NCBI RefSeq assembly: GCF_025643595.1
Contig: NZ_CP102826.1
Location: forward strand, 3,038,001-3,102,000
Reading direction: 5' to 3'
Length of the DNA: 64,000 nt
From: Saccharopolyspora rosea
Lineage (GTDB): Bacteria; Actinomycetota; Actinomycetes; Mycobacteriales; Pseudonocardiaceae
Shown: in pieces, positions 18,721-26,422 of the stretch
Position numbering within the stretch: the first letter of the stretch is position 1
Layout of the letters: each line of letters begins with the position of its first letter
Position numbers and translations under genes: made by a program
Notes under the pieces: generated by a model
Told to the model about the DNA's origin: nothing
The model's input: only the letters and a program-made list of their open reading frames with translations
The model's database searches: none

Positions 18721-20163
18721 ATGCCGACCACGCTCCTCGCTGCGGACACCATCGGGAAGCTCCACGAACCGTGGAGCGGGCACGACACCCGGGCGCTCGT
18801 GGTGGCCGTGCTCGGGATCGCCGTCGTCGTGCTGCTGATCGTCCGGATGAAGATGCACGGCTTCCTCGCGCTGACCATCGGGTCGCTCGTCGTCGGGATC
18901 GGGACCGGCATCGGACTGGGCGAGGTGGCCCAGTCGTTCGAGAAGGGCGTCGGCGACGTGCTCGGCAGCGTCGGCGTGCTGATCGCGCTCGGCGCGATGC
19001 TCGGCAAGCTGCTCGCCGACTCCGGTGGGGCCGACGAGATCGTGGACAGGATCCTCATCGGCGGACGCCGCGGGCTGCCGTGGCGGGTCGCCCTGATCGC
19101 CTTCATCATCGGCATCCCGATGTTCTTCGAGATCGGCCTCGTGCTGCTCATCCCGGTCATCATGCTGACGATCCGCCGGTCCGGGCGTCCCGCGATGTAC
19201 CTGGCGATCCCGGCCCTGGCGGGCCTGTCCGTCCTGCACGGCTTCATCCCCCCGCACCCCGGGCCGCTGGTGGCGATCGCGAACCTGCACGCCAACGTCG
19301 GCATCACCCTGGCGCTCGGACTGGTCATCGCGGTGCCGACCGTGATCGTCGCCGGACCCCTGTTCGCCGGGGTGGCGGCGCGCTGGGTGCCCATCGGTGC
19401 GCTCGGCGCGGGTGGGAACCTCGTCGCGTCCGGCGGCGACTCGCCGGGCACCACCGCCCCGGAGGGCGCGACAGCGGCACCGGGTGAACGCGTGCGCCGC
19501 CCGAGCTTCACCTGGACGCTCGTCACGATCCTCGCGCCGGTGGTGCTGATGCTCGTCCGCGCCGCGGCCGACGTGTGGATGAGCAAGTCCGCGTGGATCT
19601 ACCCGTTCCTGCAGTTCATCGGGGAGCCGATGGTGGCGTTGCTGATCGCCGTGCTGCTGGCGATGGCGACGTTCGGTACCCGGGTCGGGTTCACGCCCAT
19701 CACGCTGGCGACGAAGCTCGGCGAGAGCCTGACGCCGATCGTCAGCGCCACGATGATCGTGGGCGCGGGCGGTGGCTTCAAGCAAGTCCTCGTGGACGGT
19801 GGCGTCGGCACCGCCATCGGCAAGGCAGCCGTGGCGGTGAGCCTGTCCGCGCTGCTGCTGGGCTGGTTCGTGGCCGTGCTGGTCCGGCTCGCGACCGGGT
19901 CGGCCACGGTGGCGACCGTCACGGCGTCGGGCATCGTGGCACCGTACGCCGCCGACCTCCCACCGGCGCAGCTGGCCCTGGTCGTGCTCGCCATCGGCGC
20001 GGGCTCGCTGTTCTTCTCCCACGTCAACGACGCGGGCTTCTGGCTGGTCAAGGAGTACTTCGGGATGACCATCGGCCAGACCGTCAAGTCGTGGTCGGTG
20101 ATGGAGACGATCATCTCCGTGCTCGGCCTCGCGCTGACGCTGCTGCTGTCGGCGTTCCTCTAG
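18721..20163 (+). CDS. gntP: GntP-family gluconate:H+ symporter-like permease
   Basis: A 480-residue integral membrane protein with about 12-14 hydrophobic segments. It carries GntP family features: GLGEVAQSFEKGVGDVLGSV with GAMLGKLLADSGGADE, GIPMFFEIGLVLLIPV, FIPPHPGPLVAIANLHANVG, and the C-terminal FFSHVNDAGFWLVKEYFGM. The family imports gluconate and related sugar acids. It is paired with the upstream PfkB kinase. The stop TAG (20161-20163) coincides with the TA target of repeat element copy 2, so the coding end is intact despite the insertion. Confidence 0.93.
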   Translation: MPTTLLAADTIGKLHEPWSGHDTRALVVAVLGIAVVVLLIVRMKMHGFLALTIGSLVVGIGTGIGLGEVAQSFEKGVGDVLGSVGVLIALGAMLGKLLADSGGADEIVDRILIGGRRGLPWRVALIAFIIGIPMFFEIGLVLLIPVIMLTIRRSGRPAMYLAIPALAGLSVLHGFIPPHPGPLVAIANLHANVGITLALGLVIAVPTVIVAGPLFAGVAARWVPIGALGAGGNLVASGGDSPGTTAPEGATAAPGERVRRPSFTWTLVTILAPVVLMLVRAAADVWMSKSAWIYPFLQFIGEPMVALLIAVLLAMATFGTRVGFTPITLATKLGESLTPIVSATMIVGAGGGFKQVLVDGGVGTAIGKAAVAVSLSALLLGWFVAVLVRLATGSATVATVTASGIVAPYAADLPPAQLALVVLAIGAGSLFFSHVNDAGFWLVKEYFGMTIGQTVKSWSVMETIISVLGLALTLLLSAFL

Positions 20164-20371
20164 GGAGTGTTTCGGAAGTGCTGTGCGTGGCGGTGCCGGT
20201 GGCGGAACCTCAGCGGCCGTCTCGACTCCGGGAGCCCCGACTCATGTATGCCCAATACACAGCGTCGGGACTGTCCTCGCGAGCCGACCGCTGAGAACCC
20301 GCAGCGGTGCGGGTTGCGAGACCACTCACCGAAAAAGAAAGCGGCTGACGCCGCTTATAGAACACGCGCTA
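20161..20371. mobile_element. Hairpin repeat element copy 2, TA-flanked type
   Basis: About 207 bp between TA dinucleotides (20161-20162 and 20370-20371). Its ends match copy 1 (GGGAGTGTTTCGG left; ACACGCGC right). It contains the core plus an extra module: the double stem CCCGAC / TGTAT-GCCCA-ATACA / GTCGGG (20236-20269), an ACCCGC/GCGGGT stem and the AAGCGGC-TGAC-GCCGCTT hairpin. It is inserted exactly at the gntP stop codon. No protein is encoded. Confidence 0.8.
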
Positions 20372-21401
20372 GCGGCGCGAGCCGGCTGGCGCCCACCCGG
20401 TTCCGGGATGCGCGCGGGCGGAGGCGCTCCGTTCCCGCTGTCCGCCCCTGGTGCGCGAGGGGAGCAGCGGACGCATCCGGCGATCGTGCTGCGGGACGTG
20501 GTCGCGGAGATCGTGCCGGAGCAGGTGGTTCCACCACATCGCTCGGGAGAAGTGCTCGGCGATCCCGGTGCGATCGCGCGCGGATTCGAGGGTCCATTGT
20601 GGACGCTGCATGGTCGCCGGGGGCGACCGCGGTTCCGCCTGCCGCGTCGGGTTTGTTCGAGCGGCCAAAGCTGGCTGATCACCGTGCCGGTGGCCACGTC
20701 CAGGGCGGCGAACAGGCTGGTGGTGCCATTGCGGACGTAGTCGTGGGTCATCCGCGCCGGCGTGGTGGGCATGACCGGCAGGATCGGCGCGGTGCGGTCG
20801 ATGGCCTGCATCTGGCTTTTCTCGTCCACACACAGCACCAGGGCGTTCTCTGGCGGGTCCAGATACAGCCCGACCACGTCACGGACCTTGCCCACGAACT
20901 CCGGATCGGTGGACAACTTCCAGGTCTGCACCAGGTGGGGTTTGAGATCGAAAGCCCGCCAGATCCGGGAAATCGCTGTCTGCGACATCCCCGCCGCCTC
21001 GGCCATCGAACGGGTCGACCAGTGCGTGTCGCGGTGGGGCGGAGCCTCCTCCAGCGTCTTGTTGATCACCTGCTCGACCTGCTGATCGGTGATCGTACGA
21101 GGAGCCCCCGGACGCGGCTCGTCCGACAAACCCTCCAGCCGATCGTCCACGAATCGGCGCCGCCACTTGGTCACCGTCGGCGGCGACACCCGCAACTCCC
21201 GCGATACGTCCATATTGGACATTCCGCTGGCGCAAGCGAGAACAATGCGTGCCCGCAACGCCAATGCCTGCGCGGTCTTCGGACGACGCGCCCACCCTTC
21301 AAGCGTCTCCCGCTCAGCATCGGTCAACACCAACTCCGGCAGACGCGGACCTCGACGACCCATCCCCAAAATATACAACAAACTTACGACTCAAGACACT
21401 A
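20372..21401 (-). mobile_element. Truncated IS630-family insertion sequence
   Basis: The remnant holds the 5' part of an IS630-type transposase. Its right end reads inward from a TA (21400-21401) as GTGTCTTGAGTCGTAAG, an end similar to those of the TA-flanked repeat elements (GTGTTTC). The left IS end is missing: the transposase homology stops near 20655, and the remaining 280 bp to copy 2 is unassigned sequence. IS630 elements duplicate TA, which fits the flanks. Confidence 0.7.
20655..21381 (-). pseudogene. IS630 family transposase, 3' truncated
   Basis: The N-terminal helix-turn-helix (MSNMDVSRELRVSPPTVTKW), the DTHWSTRSMAEAAGMSQ segment and the first catalytic Asp (LVLCVDEKSQMQAIDRT) are present. 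The homology ends after ATGTVISQL. The second Asp and the Glu region of the DDE/D domain are absent and the frame continues into unrelated low-complexity sequence. It cannot be an active transposase. The start is ATG 21381 or 21363. Confidence 0.8.
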
Positions 21402-21663
21402 GCGGACAGCCACCTCACAAGTCCTGTTGCTGCTCAACGTTGGACCACCTCCTTTCCTGTGTACGCAGCACGCTAGGGGTCGGTGCGCCGCCCTGGCAAC
21501 GGGTTTTTCCGCTGCCGAGCTCCCGGGCCCCGCAAGACCGGACGACGACGGGGGAGCGCCGGCAGCGCAACTGCGCGACCGCGGAGGAGTTCCTGAGGTG
21601 GAACCCGGCCGCACCTGGCTGGAAGGGGGGAGGAACGTCGGGGTTCGCGGTTACGGTGTCGGC

Positions 21664-22038
21664 ATGACGCCGCAGGAGCTCAGAGACGTGTGCTTGGGGT
21701 TCGTCGGGGCCCGGGAGGAGTTTCCGTTCGACGCGGACAACAGCGTGTTCAAGGTCGCCGGGAAGATCTTCGCCATCAGCAGGCTCGGCGGGCGTCCGCT
21801 GCGGGTGAGCCTCAAGTGCGAGCCGGAGCTGGCCCTCCAGCTGCGCGGGACGTACTCGGCCATCACGCCCGGATATCACCTCAACAAGCGCCATTGGAAC
21901 ACCGTCGTCCTCGACGGCTCGGTGCCGGACGACCTCGTCCGCGATCTGATCGAGGATTCCTACGACCTCGTCGTCGCCGGTTTGCCCAAGCGGGAGCGGG
22001 AGAAGCTCCGCTGGCGCGCGCTCAGCGAGGAGCGGTGA
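21664..22038 (+). CDS. MmcQ/YjbR family DNA-binding-like protein
   Basis: A 124-residue protein of the YjbR fold. It shows the family pattern: MTPQELRDVCLGF at the N-terminus, the EEFPFDADNSVFKVAGKIFA strand pair, VSLKCEPELALQLRG, and TPGYHLNKRHWNTVVLDG. Proteins of this family have a CyaY-like or DNA-binding-like fold and no settled function. TACGGT six bases before the ATG suggests a leaderless transcript. It has no obvious operon partner. Confidence 0.85.
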   Translation: MTPQELRDVCLGFVGAREEFPFDADNSVFKVAGKIFAISRLGGRPLRVSLKCEPELALQLRGTYSAITPGYHLNKRHWNTVVLDGSVPDDLVRDLIEDSYDLVVAGLPKREREKLRWRALSEER

Positions 22039-22250
22039 GCGCGCACCCGGGATGCGGAGTCCGATGTGGACGGTGTGCTGGCCGGTCGCCACGCACTCCC
22101 ACCTGGTGAAGACGTCAGCTCGGGAGGGCGCGGGATCGGCCCGTCCCGGCGTCCGCCCTTCCCAGGGCTCTGCTGCGGTGTTGCTACCCGCACCGAGGCA
22201 TGGCGTTGCGCCGCCCACATCGGATCACGACGGCCTGCGCGACCGCGGGC

Positions 22251-22420
22251 TCAGGGCTGTGCGCGGTCGTGCAGGATGGATCGGGCGTCTTCGACCATGC
22301 GGTGGACCAGCTCGCCGGCGGGCGGGATGTCCCGGACGAAGCCGACGGCTTCCCCGACGATCACGTTGGCGGTGTCGAAGTCCTCGGGCTGGAGTGGGCG
22401 TGCTGTGCCTGGTGGTCCGG
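22251..22420 (-). pseudogene. C-terminal remnant of a nitronate monooxygenase-like gene
   Basis: Read on the minus strand in the frame ending at the TGA at 22251, the sequence gives ANVIVGEAVGFVRDIPPAGE followed by a short helical tail. This resembles the C-terminal end of nitronate monooxygenases. There is no start or catalytic domain, and the frame differs from the tautomerase gene directly upstream. An intact relative lies at 22899-23921. It looks like the stump left after deletion of a second paralogue. Confidence 0.55.
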
Positions 22421-22828
22421 TCAGGCCCGGCCGGGGACGGCGAGGTCCCCCTCGACGTACTGGGCGCGTCCGTGGGCGAAGGACCAGTCCTGCGGGCCGT
22501 TTTCGACGATTCCGATGAACACGTCCTCGCCGCGCACCCCGAGGCGGCCGAGGTGGTCGGCGATGCTCTGGTGGAGCCGTTGCTTGACCGGAGTGCTGCG
22601 CCCGGTCTGGGTGAAGATCTGGATCATCACGACACCGTCGGTGCGCTCGAAGCCGAGGCCGGCGTCCTGCGCGATGACGTGGTCGGCGTCGTGCTCGGTG
22701 ACGATCTGGAACCGATCCCGTTCGGGGATGCCGAGCACGGCGACGATCGCGCGGTGCACGGCGTCGGCGACCTGCCGGACCTCGTCGGGTCGGCGGCCGC
22801 GGACCAGGTCGATGCGCACCAGTGGCAT
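22421..22828 (-). CDS. Tautomerase family protein (4-OT/MSAD-like)
   Basis: A 135-residue protein starting MPLVRIDLVRGRRPDE, giving the catalytic N-terminal proline after Met removal. Later family features are ERDRFQIVTEH and QIFTQTGRS, and the length fits the fused two-unit MSAD/CaaD-like tautomerases. It lies 70 bp downstream of a nitronate monooxygenase in the same direction; pairing with flavin enzymes in degradation operons is plausible. An upstream in-frame start at 22870 is rejected because the proline must be N-terminal. Confidence 0.85.
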   Translation of the reverse strand: MPLVRIDLVRGRRPDEVRQVADAVHRAIVAVLGIPERDRFQIVTEHDADHVIAQDAGLGFERTDGVVMIQIFTQTGRSTPVKQRLHQSIADHLGRLGVRGEDVFIGIVENGPQDWSFAHGRAQYVEGDLAVPGRA

Positions 22829-22898
22829 GGGGATTCCTCTCGTCGGTCGTTCGACTGCACGCGCGCTCATGTCCGCGGATGCAGCGGGTTGCGGATTT

Positions 22899-23921
22899 TC
22901 AGACGTGGCCGGCCAGGCGGGTGAGGGTGTCGGCGGCGGGCTCCACCTCGGCGTGGCGGTGGCCGGTACCGGCCCAGAGGTGGATCAGGCGGGTGTCCCC
23001 GGCGGTGGTGGCGGCTTTGCGCAGCGCGCTGGTGAGGTGGTGCAGCGCGGGGTAGGCGCAGGGTGCGATCGGCCCGTACCGGTCGGCGAAGTGGTTGCGC
23101 AGCGCCCGCGCGGGACGACCGGTGAAGGCGCGGGTGACGACGGTGGTGTCGAACTCGGGGGAGACGAGGGCGTCCTTGTGCACTGTGGACGCTCCGCTTT
23201 CGCGGGTGCGCAGGAGCGCGGTGCCCACCGCGACGGCCTCCGCGCCGGCGCGGAGGGCGGCGGTGACATCTGGGGGTTCGCTGATCCCGCCGGCGGCGAT
23301 CAGCGGGAGTGCCGTGGCGTCGCGTACTTCCCCGATCAGCTGCGGCGCGGGGATGTCCGGCCGTGGAGGCTGATCCGGGGTGAGGGTGGCGTAATGGCCG
23401 CCTGCGGCCGGGGCCTGCACGACGAGCGCCTGCGTTCCGGCTTCGGCCGCGCACTTCGCTTCGTGCGCGGAGGTGACGGTGTGCACGACGATGCTGCCTG
23501 CACTGCGCAGTGCGCTGATGATCTCGCGGTCGGGCAGACCGAAGGTGAACGACACGACCGGAACGGGGTCGGCGAGCAGCAGGTCGATCTTGGCCGCCCA
23601 GCGGTCGTCGTCCTCGATGGGCACCTCGGGCAGGTGCACGTCGTACCGGTCGGCTTCGGCCTCCAGCGCCCGGCGGTACGCGAGGTAGTCCTCGCTGGAA
23701 GCGGGCATCGGGTTGGGGACGAACAGGTTGACCCCGAAGGGCACGCCTTCGGCGCGCACGGTGGCGATCTGGTCGGCCAGGGCTCGCGGCGTCTTGTATC
23801 CGCCGGCGAGGAAGCCCATCGATCCGATGCGCCCGGCGGCGATGACGAGCTCCGGTGTGGTCGGTCCGCCCGCCATCGGAGCGGCGAGAACGGGCAGCGT
23901 GATGCCGAGTTCGGTGAGCAC
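22899..23921 (-). CDS. Nitronate monooxygenase family protein
   Basis: A 340-residue FMN-binding TIM-barrel enzyme that oxidises alkyl nitronates in characterised members. The N-terminus VLAAPMAGGPTTPELVIAA, the glycine-rich SMGFLAGGYKT, ALVVQAPAAGGHYATL with the catalytic-position His, and the phosphate-binding PLIAAGGISEPPDV with VGTALLRTRESG are visible. GTG 23921 has a GAGGAGGAG site. It probably belonged to one operon with the MFS gene upstream before repeat element copy 3 was inserted between them. Confidence 0.9.
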   Translation of the reverse strand: MLTELGITLPVLAAPMAGGPTTPELVIAAGRIGSMGFLAGGYKTPRALADQIATVRAEGVPFGVNLFVPNPMPASSEDYLAYRRALEAEADRYDVHLPEVPIEDDDRWAAKIDLLLADPVPVVSFTFGLPDREIISALRSAGSIVVHTVTSAHEAKCAAEAGTQALVVQAPAAGGHYATLTPDQPPRPDIPAPQLIGEVRDATALPLIAAGGISEPPDVTAALRAGAEAVAVGTALLRTRESGASTVHKDALVSPEFDTTVVTRAFTGRPARALRNHFADRYGPIAPCAYPALHHLTSALRKAATTAGDTRLIHLWAGTGHRHAEVEPAADTLTRLAGHV

Positions 23922-23934
23922 GAAGGTCTCCTCC

Positions 23935-24156
23935 TCAGGGCCTGTCTTTGAACTCTTTTGGGTGCCGGTGCCGGTGGCGGAACCTCAGCCGCCCGCCCGT
24001 CACCCGACCACCACCCCCCACGGAGGCGCTGACGCGCCACTGTGACCACCGAAGAACCCGCGGCGGTGCCAGTTGCTTGCGTACTCACCGAAAGAGAAAG
24101 CGGCTGGCGCCGCTTGCCACGCCTGTTCCGGGAGCAGGTTCGAAGACAGGCACTCA
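23935..24156. mobile_element. Hairpin repeat element copy 3, TCA-flanked type
   Basis: A 216-bp element (23938-24153) with inverted ends GGGCCTGTCTTTGAACT and AGGTTCGAAGACAGGCAC, flanked by the 3-bp direct repeat TCA (23935-23937 and 24154-24156). The right TCA is the stop codon (TGA on the minus strand) of the MFS gene; the left TCA lies directly upstream of the nitronate monooxygenase ribosome site. The core and the AAGCGGC-TGGC-GCCGCTT hairpin are shared with the other copies. Confidence 0.8.
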
Positions 24157-25341
24157 GGTTCGGCTCGGGCGCGGGGTGGTGCCGGATCGGTGCGGGAATC
24201 GGACTCGGACCGCGGCGGCTGCGATCCCGGCGGCCAGCACGAGCGCGCTGGCGAGCACTAGCACCTGGTCGTAGCCGCCGTGCAGCAGCGGGGCGGAGAG
24301 CACCGGCCCGAGGATCTGCCCCGCGCTGTAGCCGGCGGTCAGCATCGCCACCGCGCGTGGCACCCGCAGGTGCCGCCCGATGGCGAGCGTGATGGTGCTG
24401 ATCCCCATGAAGGTCGCGCCGAACAGCACCGCCGAGGTCAGGGACGGTGCCACGCCGGGGAACACGGCTGGCAGCGCGATGCCGAGGGCCTGGATGACCA
24501 GCGCGGCCAGCAGCAGGGCAGGTCGGCTCCAGTGCCGCGACAGCCAGGCCCACGCCGCGCATGAGGGCAGGGCGGCCAGACCCACGAGGACCCAGGCGCC
24601 GGCACCGAGCGCGCCGGGCGCGCTGCGCTCGATCGCGGCGACGAGGAAGGTCCCCGCGATGATGTACCCGACGCCTTCGAGGGTGTAGCTGGCCAGCAGC
24701 GGAACGAACCACCAGTGGGTGCGCGGCCCGGTCGCGCCTGCGGTGGCCGCCTCCGCGCTCTGCTCGGGAGGCAGGCGCCACGCGATCGCGGCGAGCAACG
24801 CGGTGAGCCCGGCGCAGGTCCACCACGCTTCCTGCCAGGTGCCGACGGCCCGCTCCACCAGCACCAGGAGCCCGGACAGCGCGATGCCGGCCCCGACCCC
24901 GCCGAAAACCCAGCCGGCGAAGTGCTGGGCGTGCGCGCGCAGCTGCGAGAGGGCTGCGCTGACGGCGATCACGAAGATCAACGCGCTGGCCGCACCGGCG
25001 ACCAGCCGCAGAGCGGACCAGGCCGGGGCACCGGTGAGGACGGGCATCAGCGCCAGGCTCGCCACCAGGGCGAGCAGCGAGCCGCGCAGCGCGCTCGCCG
25101 AACGCACCACAGCGGGCGCGGCGATTCCGAGTAGCGCACCGGCCAAGTAACCGAGGTAGTTGACCGTGGCCAGACAGGCTCCAAGCCCGGCGGACATGCC
25201 AGCCTGGGCCTGCATCAGCGGAAGGATGGGTGTGAAGGCGAACCGGCCGACTCCCATCGCCGCGGCCAGCGCCGCCGCCGCGCGGACGACGACCGGCCAC
25301 GGGGAGCCCGTGGGCGCGGAGCGGTGTGCGTCGTTGTTCAT
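24154..25341 (-). CDS. MFS transporter, YbfB/YjiJ-like
   Basis: A 395-residue, 12-helix MFS protein. The first helix reads AAALAAAMGVGRFAFTPILP, a YbfB/YjiJ family feature, followed by ATVNYLGYLAGALLGIA. Its function is unknown in general; export or uptake of a small molecule is likely. ATG 25341 is used. It is divergent from a LysR gene, with a 17-bp perfect palindrome between them, so it is probably the LysR target. Its stop is formed by the target duplication of element copy 3. Confidence 0.87.
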   Translation of the reverse strand: MNNDAHRSAPTGSPWPVVVRAAAALAAAMGVGRFAFTPILPLMQAQAGMSAGLGACLATVNYLGYLAGALLGIAAPAVVRSASALRGSLLALVASLALMPVLTGAPAWSALRLVAGAASALIFVIAVSAALSQLRAHAQHFAGWVFGGVGAGIALSGLLVLVERAVGTWQEAWWTCAGLTALLAAIAWRLPPEQSAEAATAGATGPRTHWWFVPLLASYTLEGVGYIIAGTFLVAAIERSAPGALGAGAWVLVGLAALPSCAAWAWLSRHWSRPALLLAALVIQALGIALPAVFPGVAPSLTSAVLFGATFMGISTITLAIGRHLRVPRAVAMLTAGYSAGQILGPVLSAPLLHGGYDQVLVLASALVLAAGIAAAAVRVRFPHRSGTTPRPSRT

Positions 25342-25399
25342 GGCGCCACCGACGCTAGGCAGCCCGAGCAACCTTGTGAAATGCCGTCTGCGCTGGTTG

Positions 25400-25416
25400 T
25401 ATGCCTGGCAGGCATA
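25400..25416. promoter_or_regulatory. LysR-type operator palindrome
   Basis: TATGCCT-GGC-AGGCATA is a perfect 7-3-7 inverted repeat with the T-N11-A layout of LysR sites, located between the divergent MFS (start 25341) and LysR (start 25444) genes. Confidence 0.65.
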
Positions 25417-25443
25417 GTCGCTGATGAAAGAGGTCCACAGGTC

Positions 25444-26298
25444 GTGGATGTAGAGCTGCGCCACATCCGGGCTTTCGTCGCGGTGGCCCACCACCGCTCG
25501 TTCACCCGCGCCGCCGAGGAACTGCGGATCACCCAACCCGCGCTGAGCCGCACCGTCGCGCAGCTGGAGAAGATCCTCGGCGTCGAGCTGATCGACCGCT
25601 CCGCGCGCCGGATCGGAACCACCCGCGCGGGCCGTGAGTTCCTCGGCTACGCCGAGCAGGCCACGTCCGCTCTTGAGCAGGGGATCGCCGCGGCGCGCAA
25701 GGACATCACCATTCGACTCGGGTTCAGCTGGTTGCTGCCCGACCCGTGGGCCCAGCGCGCGGTCACCCGCTTCGAACGGGGAACCGGCGCCTCGGTCGCG
25801 CTGGTGCGGTGCGACGATCCGCTCCAGGCGTTGGGCGAGCGCACCGTGGACGTCGCCGTCGTCCGCGGCGAGGTCCGCAACGCCCCGCCGGCCGCGCGCG
25901 CCGTGCACCTCTACGACGAAACCCGCGTGGCGGTGTGCTCCGAGAACAACGCCCTCGCCGACCGAGATCGGCTGGACTGGTCCGAGGTCCCGTCCTGGCC
26001 GTTGGTGGTCAACACCCGCAGCGGAACCACCGGACCGTGGTCGTTCCCGGCCGGGCGCGGCCCCGAGCACATCGTGGAGACCGGGAACTTCGACGAATGG
26101 CTGGAATCCGTCGCCGCCGACCGCGGGATCGGCATCGTCCCCGAGGTCGCGCAACGCCGCATCAGCCACCGCGCCGTCCGGTTCCTCCCGCTGACCGGAG
26201 CCCCGCCCAGCGCCGTGCACCTCGTGCACGTGCCCCTCGCCCAGCAGGACCTGGTGAACCGCTTCCTCGACGCCGCCCGCACCGCGACCGAGCGCTGA
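25444..26298 (+). CDS. LysR family transcriptional regulator
   Basis: A 284-residue LysR regulator. The N-terminal helix-turn-helix ELRHIRAFVAVAHHRSFTRA and LRITQPALSRTVAQLEKIL is followed by a periplasmic-binding-like effector domain. GTG 25444 is chosen; the track start about 40 codons upstream would cover the operator. It likely controls the divergent MFS gene and, through it, the nitronate monooxygenase/tautomerase genes. Confidence 0.9.
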   Translation: MDVELRHIRAFVAVAHHRSFTRAAEELRITQPALSRTVAQLEKILGVELIDRSARRIGTTRAGREFLGYAEQATSALEQGIAAARKDITIRLGFSWLLPDPWAQRAVTRFERGTGASVALVRCDDPLQALGERTVDVAVVRGEVRNAPPAARAVHLYDETRVAVCSENNALADRDRLDWSEVPSWPLVVNTRSGTTGPWSFPAGRGPEHIVETGNFDEWLESVAADRGIGIVPEVAQRRISHRAVRFLPLTGAPPSAVHLVHVPLAQQDLVNRFLDAARTATER

Positions 26299-26422
26299 CG
26301 GCGGCGCACGATCGCGGACTCCCCGTGGAACCACCGGCCACGCGCGGAATCCACTGTGGACTCCGGTCGTCGTTGTCAGGATTGCGGCCGGGATGTCCAG
26401 CCGAGTTCGTCCGTTGGCAGCC

